Shown here: in pieces, positions 62,259-64,000 of the stretch
Layout: every line of letters begins with the position of its first letter
Position numbering within the stretch: position 1 is the first letter of the stretch
Source of the DNA: Celeribacter persicus
Lineage (GTDB): Bacteria > Pseudomonadota > Alphaproteobacteria > Rhodobacterales > Rhodobacteraceae
NCBI RefSeq assembly: GCF_003050785.1
Contig: NZ_QAOH01000010.1
Location: 62,001 to 126,000, forward strand
Reading direction: 5' to 3'
Length of the DNA: 64,000 nt
Position numbers and translations under genes: made by a program
Notes under the pieces: model-generated
The model's database searches: none
Seen by the model: the letters and a program-made list of their open reading frames with translations, nothing else
Told to the model about the DNA's origin: nothing

Positions 62259-63791
62259 ATGGCCTTCTGGCATTGGGCGATGATGGCGCTTCAGGTTCTT
62301 GCGCTGGTGTTCGTGGTTGTGATCGGGGTGATGGTCTTTATCGCTCTGGCGCTTTACGTCCTCGATAAACGGCAGACGCGGGATGCCATTTTGCGCAACT
62401 ATCCGGTGATCGGGCATTTCCGACACTGGTTCTCGACACTGGGCGAGTTCTTTCGCCAGTATTTCTTTGCCATGGATCGCGAGGAGATGCCGTTCAACCG
62501 GGCGCAGCGCGACTGGATCTACCGGGCGTCCGATGGCAAGGGCAACACGGTGGCGTTCGGCTCCACGCGTTCGCTTTCCATCCCCGGCACGCCGATCTTT
62601 ATGAACGCCGCCTTCCCGCCGTTGGACGATCAGTTCGCTGTCACAGAACCTCTGGTGATCGGGCAGTATTGCCGGGTGCCTTACACGGCAAAGTCTATCT
62701 TCAACATTTCCGGCATGTCCTACGGCGCGATTTCCAAACCGGCGGTTCTGGCACTGTCGAAAGGGGCGAAAGAGGCTGGCATCTGGCTCAACACCGGGGA
62801 AGGGGGACTGTCTCCCTTCCATCTCGAAGGCGGTGCGGACCTTGTCTATCAGATCGGTACGGCGAAATACGGCATTCGCGATGCGGAAGGCAATCTCGAC
62901 GACGACAAGCTGCGCGCGATGGCGGCATATGAGCAAGTGAAGATGTTCGAGATTAAGCTGAGCCAGGGCGCGAAACCGGGCAAGGGGGGCATTCTGCCCG
63001 CCGCGAAGATCACACCGGAGATCGCCGCGATCCGGGGGCTGCGTCCGGGTGAGGACGGGATTTCCCCGAACCGTCATCGCGAGGTGGACGATTTCAACGA
63101 TCTTCTGAACTTCATCAATCACATTCGTGATGTGACCGGCAAACCGGTGGGTTTCAAATTCGTGGTCGGCTCATCGCGGCCTTGGGAAGAGTTCTTTGCC
63201 CTGATCAAGGAGCGCGGCGAGGAAAGTGCGCCGGACTTCATCACCATCGACGGAGGCGAAGGCGGCACGGGGGCAGCGCCGATGCCGCTCATCGACCTCG
63301 TGGGCATGCCTATTAAAGAAGCCCTCATCCGCATTGTCGATCTACGCGATAAATACGGGTTGCACGACCGCATCCGGATCGTTGCGGCGGGCAAGCTGGT
63401 GAACCCGGCCGATGTGGCCTGGGCGATCTGTGCGGGTGCCGATTTCGTGTGTTCCGCGCGCGGTTTCATGTTCTCGCTCGGCTGCATTCAGGCGCTCAAG
63501 TGCAACAAGAACACCTGCCCGACCGGGATCACCACCCATGACCCGCATCTGCAAAAGGGTCTTGTGGTGCAGGACAAGTACAAGAAGGTCGCTACCTACG
63601 CCAAGGCCACCATACACGAGCTTGAGATGATCGCCCATTCGGTCGGTGTTCTGGAGCCGCGCCAGATGCGGCGGCGGCATGTGCGGATCGTGCAGGCGGA
63701 CGGCACTTCCGTGCCGCTCAACCGGATCGTGCCGAGCTATCACCATGACCGGTACAGCCGCGAAAGTTACAAAACACCAACGCATCTGTGA
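62259..63791 (+). CDS. FMN-binding glutamate synthase family protein, membrane-anchored
   Basis: A 510-residue protein with an N-terminal membrane segment (ALVFVVVIGVMVFIALALYVL) and a glutamate-synthase central/FMN barrel. Signatures are NISGMSYGAISKPAVLALSKGAKEAG, FEIKLSQGAKPGKGG, FITIDGGEGGTGAAP and the Cys cluster CIQALKCNKNTCPTGI, which matches the 3Fe-4S ligands (C-x5-C-x4-C). The glutaminase and NADPH parts of GltBD are missing, so it is probably a different oxidoreductase. I choose ATG 62259. Confidence 0.88.
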   Translation: MAFWHWAMMALQVLALVFVVVIGVMVFIALALYVLDKRQTRDAILRNYPVIGHFRHWFSTLGEFFRQYFFAMDREEMPFNRAQRDWIYRASDGKGNTVAFGSTRSLSIPGTPIFMNAAFPPLDDQFAVTEPLVIGQYCRVPYTAKSIFNISGMSYGAISKPAVLALSKGAKEAGIWLNTGEGGLSPFHLEGGADLVYQIGTAKYGIRDAEGNLDDDKLRAMAAYEQVKMFEIKLSQGAKPGKGGILPAAKITPEIAAIRGLRPGEDGISPNRHREVDDFNDLLNFINHIRDVTGKPVGFKFVVGSSRPWEEFFALIKERGEESAPDFITIDGGEGGTGAAPMPLIDLVGMPIKEALIRIVDLRDKYGLHDRIRIVAAGKLVNPADVAWAICAGADFVCSARGFMFSLGCIQALKCNKNTCPTGITTHDPHLQKGLVVQDKYKKVATYAKATIHELEMIAHSVGVLEPRQMRRRHVRIVQADGTSVPLNRIVPSYHHDRYSRESYKTPTHL

Positions 63792-63857
63792 GATAAGTTT
63801 GGTTTGAGCATGGCCCCGCCCGGTCTACCTTTGAGGAAATCAGATCGGGAGGGACCC

Positions 63858-64000
63858 ATGATGCCGAACTACAATCTGCCGTATTCCGAGGTCACGCCGG
63901 AACGAACTTATCTCAATCGCCGGGCAGTGATGGCCGGTATGGCCGGGGCTGGCTTGCTGGCCGCCTCGGGTGCGAGGGCACAACAGATGCCCGAGTTTGA
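63858..64000 (+). CDS. msrP: MsrP-like methionine sulfoxide reductase catalytic subunit, start only
   Basis: Only the first 47 residues are in the window. The protein starts MMPNYNLPYSEVTPERTYLNRRAVMAGMAGAGLLAASGARA, a Tat signal (twin Arg in NRRAVMAG, then a hydrophobic stretch and AxA). The EVTPERTYLNRR segment before it matches the start of MsrP (YedY), a periplasmic molybdopterin enzyme repairing oxidised methionines with MsrQ. The rest lies beyond the window, so the call is based on the N-terminus alone. Confidence 0.7.
   Translation, partial: MMPNYNLPYSEVTPERTYLNRRAVMAGMAGAGLLAASGARAQQMPEF

Overview
This window is chromosomal DNA of a roseobacter-type alphaproteobacterium (Rhodobacteraceae). 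That assignment is inferred from several things: the conserved orders leuS-lptE-holA and ftsK-lolA, a CenR-type response regulator, family-typical small proteins (DUF3576, DUF3035, DUF3775, DUF5665, DUF1674), a Gram-negative porin with an N-terminal signal peptide and C-terminal Phe, high-GC codon use that creates very long antisense open frames, and short GC-rich terminators. The genus cannot be fixed from the sequence alone. Coding density is very high. No gap reaches 300 bases, and I see no CRISPR array, insertion sequence, transposase, integrase, phage gene or rRNA.

Layout. 1-7410: tail of a flavoprotein, then a minus-strand block (DUF3576 lipoprotein, leuS, lptE, holA, LLM oxidoreductase) and a porin. 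7627-13580: PLP homeostasis protein, L,D-transpeptidase and ribA, the CenR-like regulator, a candidate small RNA, exonuclease III, thioredoxin/co-chaperone, LON-domain protein and Trm112. 13617-22839: flavin hydroxylase, amidase, aminotransferase, ftsK, lolA, SLT-like lipoprotein and AEC transporter. 22925-26095: stress and signalling genes (hspQ, STAS/HATPase pair, free-Met-sulfoxide reductase, pseudouridine synthase, 1-Cys peroxiredoxin). 26125-28864: a nested palindromic element and a surface-polysaccharide-like cassette (GT92, methyltransferase-like protein, frameshifted GT2).

29103-39573 holds the translation/RNA cluster rbfA-truB-rpsO-pnp, all on the minus strand. It is split by unrelated genes: putP, an SGNH hydrolase, a pseudo-receiver, a Crp/Fnr regulator, DUF5665, an RTX-like acidic protein and DUF1643. 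39674-52859 is housekeeping: dapB, DUF1674, rsmB, heparinase-like, purH, lspA, DUF3035, an M16 peptidase pair, mutL, rmuC and DUF3775. 53053-63791 holds rpmJ and tRNA-Val, N-formylglutamate amidohydrolase, dinB, SPFH/NfeD/NUDIX, pyrF, clpB behind a heat-shock promoter, a DsrE-like protein and an FMN glutamate-synthase-like enzyme. The window ends inside an msrP-like gene.

Most genes serve core functions: envelope biogenesis (lptE, lolA, lspA, porin, cenR), translation and RNA metabolism (leuS, truB, rbfA, rpsO, pnp, rsmB, rpmJ), DNA maintenance (holA, ftsK, xth, mutL, rmuC, dinB), and protein or oxidative stress (clpB, hspQ, Prx, msrC, msrP). I see no clear new multi-gene defence or biosynthetic system. 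The most unusual signals are non-coding: a candidate small RNA behind an ECF-like promoter downstream of cenR, and a palindromic element nested in the arms of a terminator. The pseudo-receiver beside a four-cysteine Crp/Fnr regulator also deserves attention.
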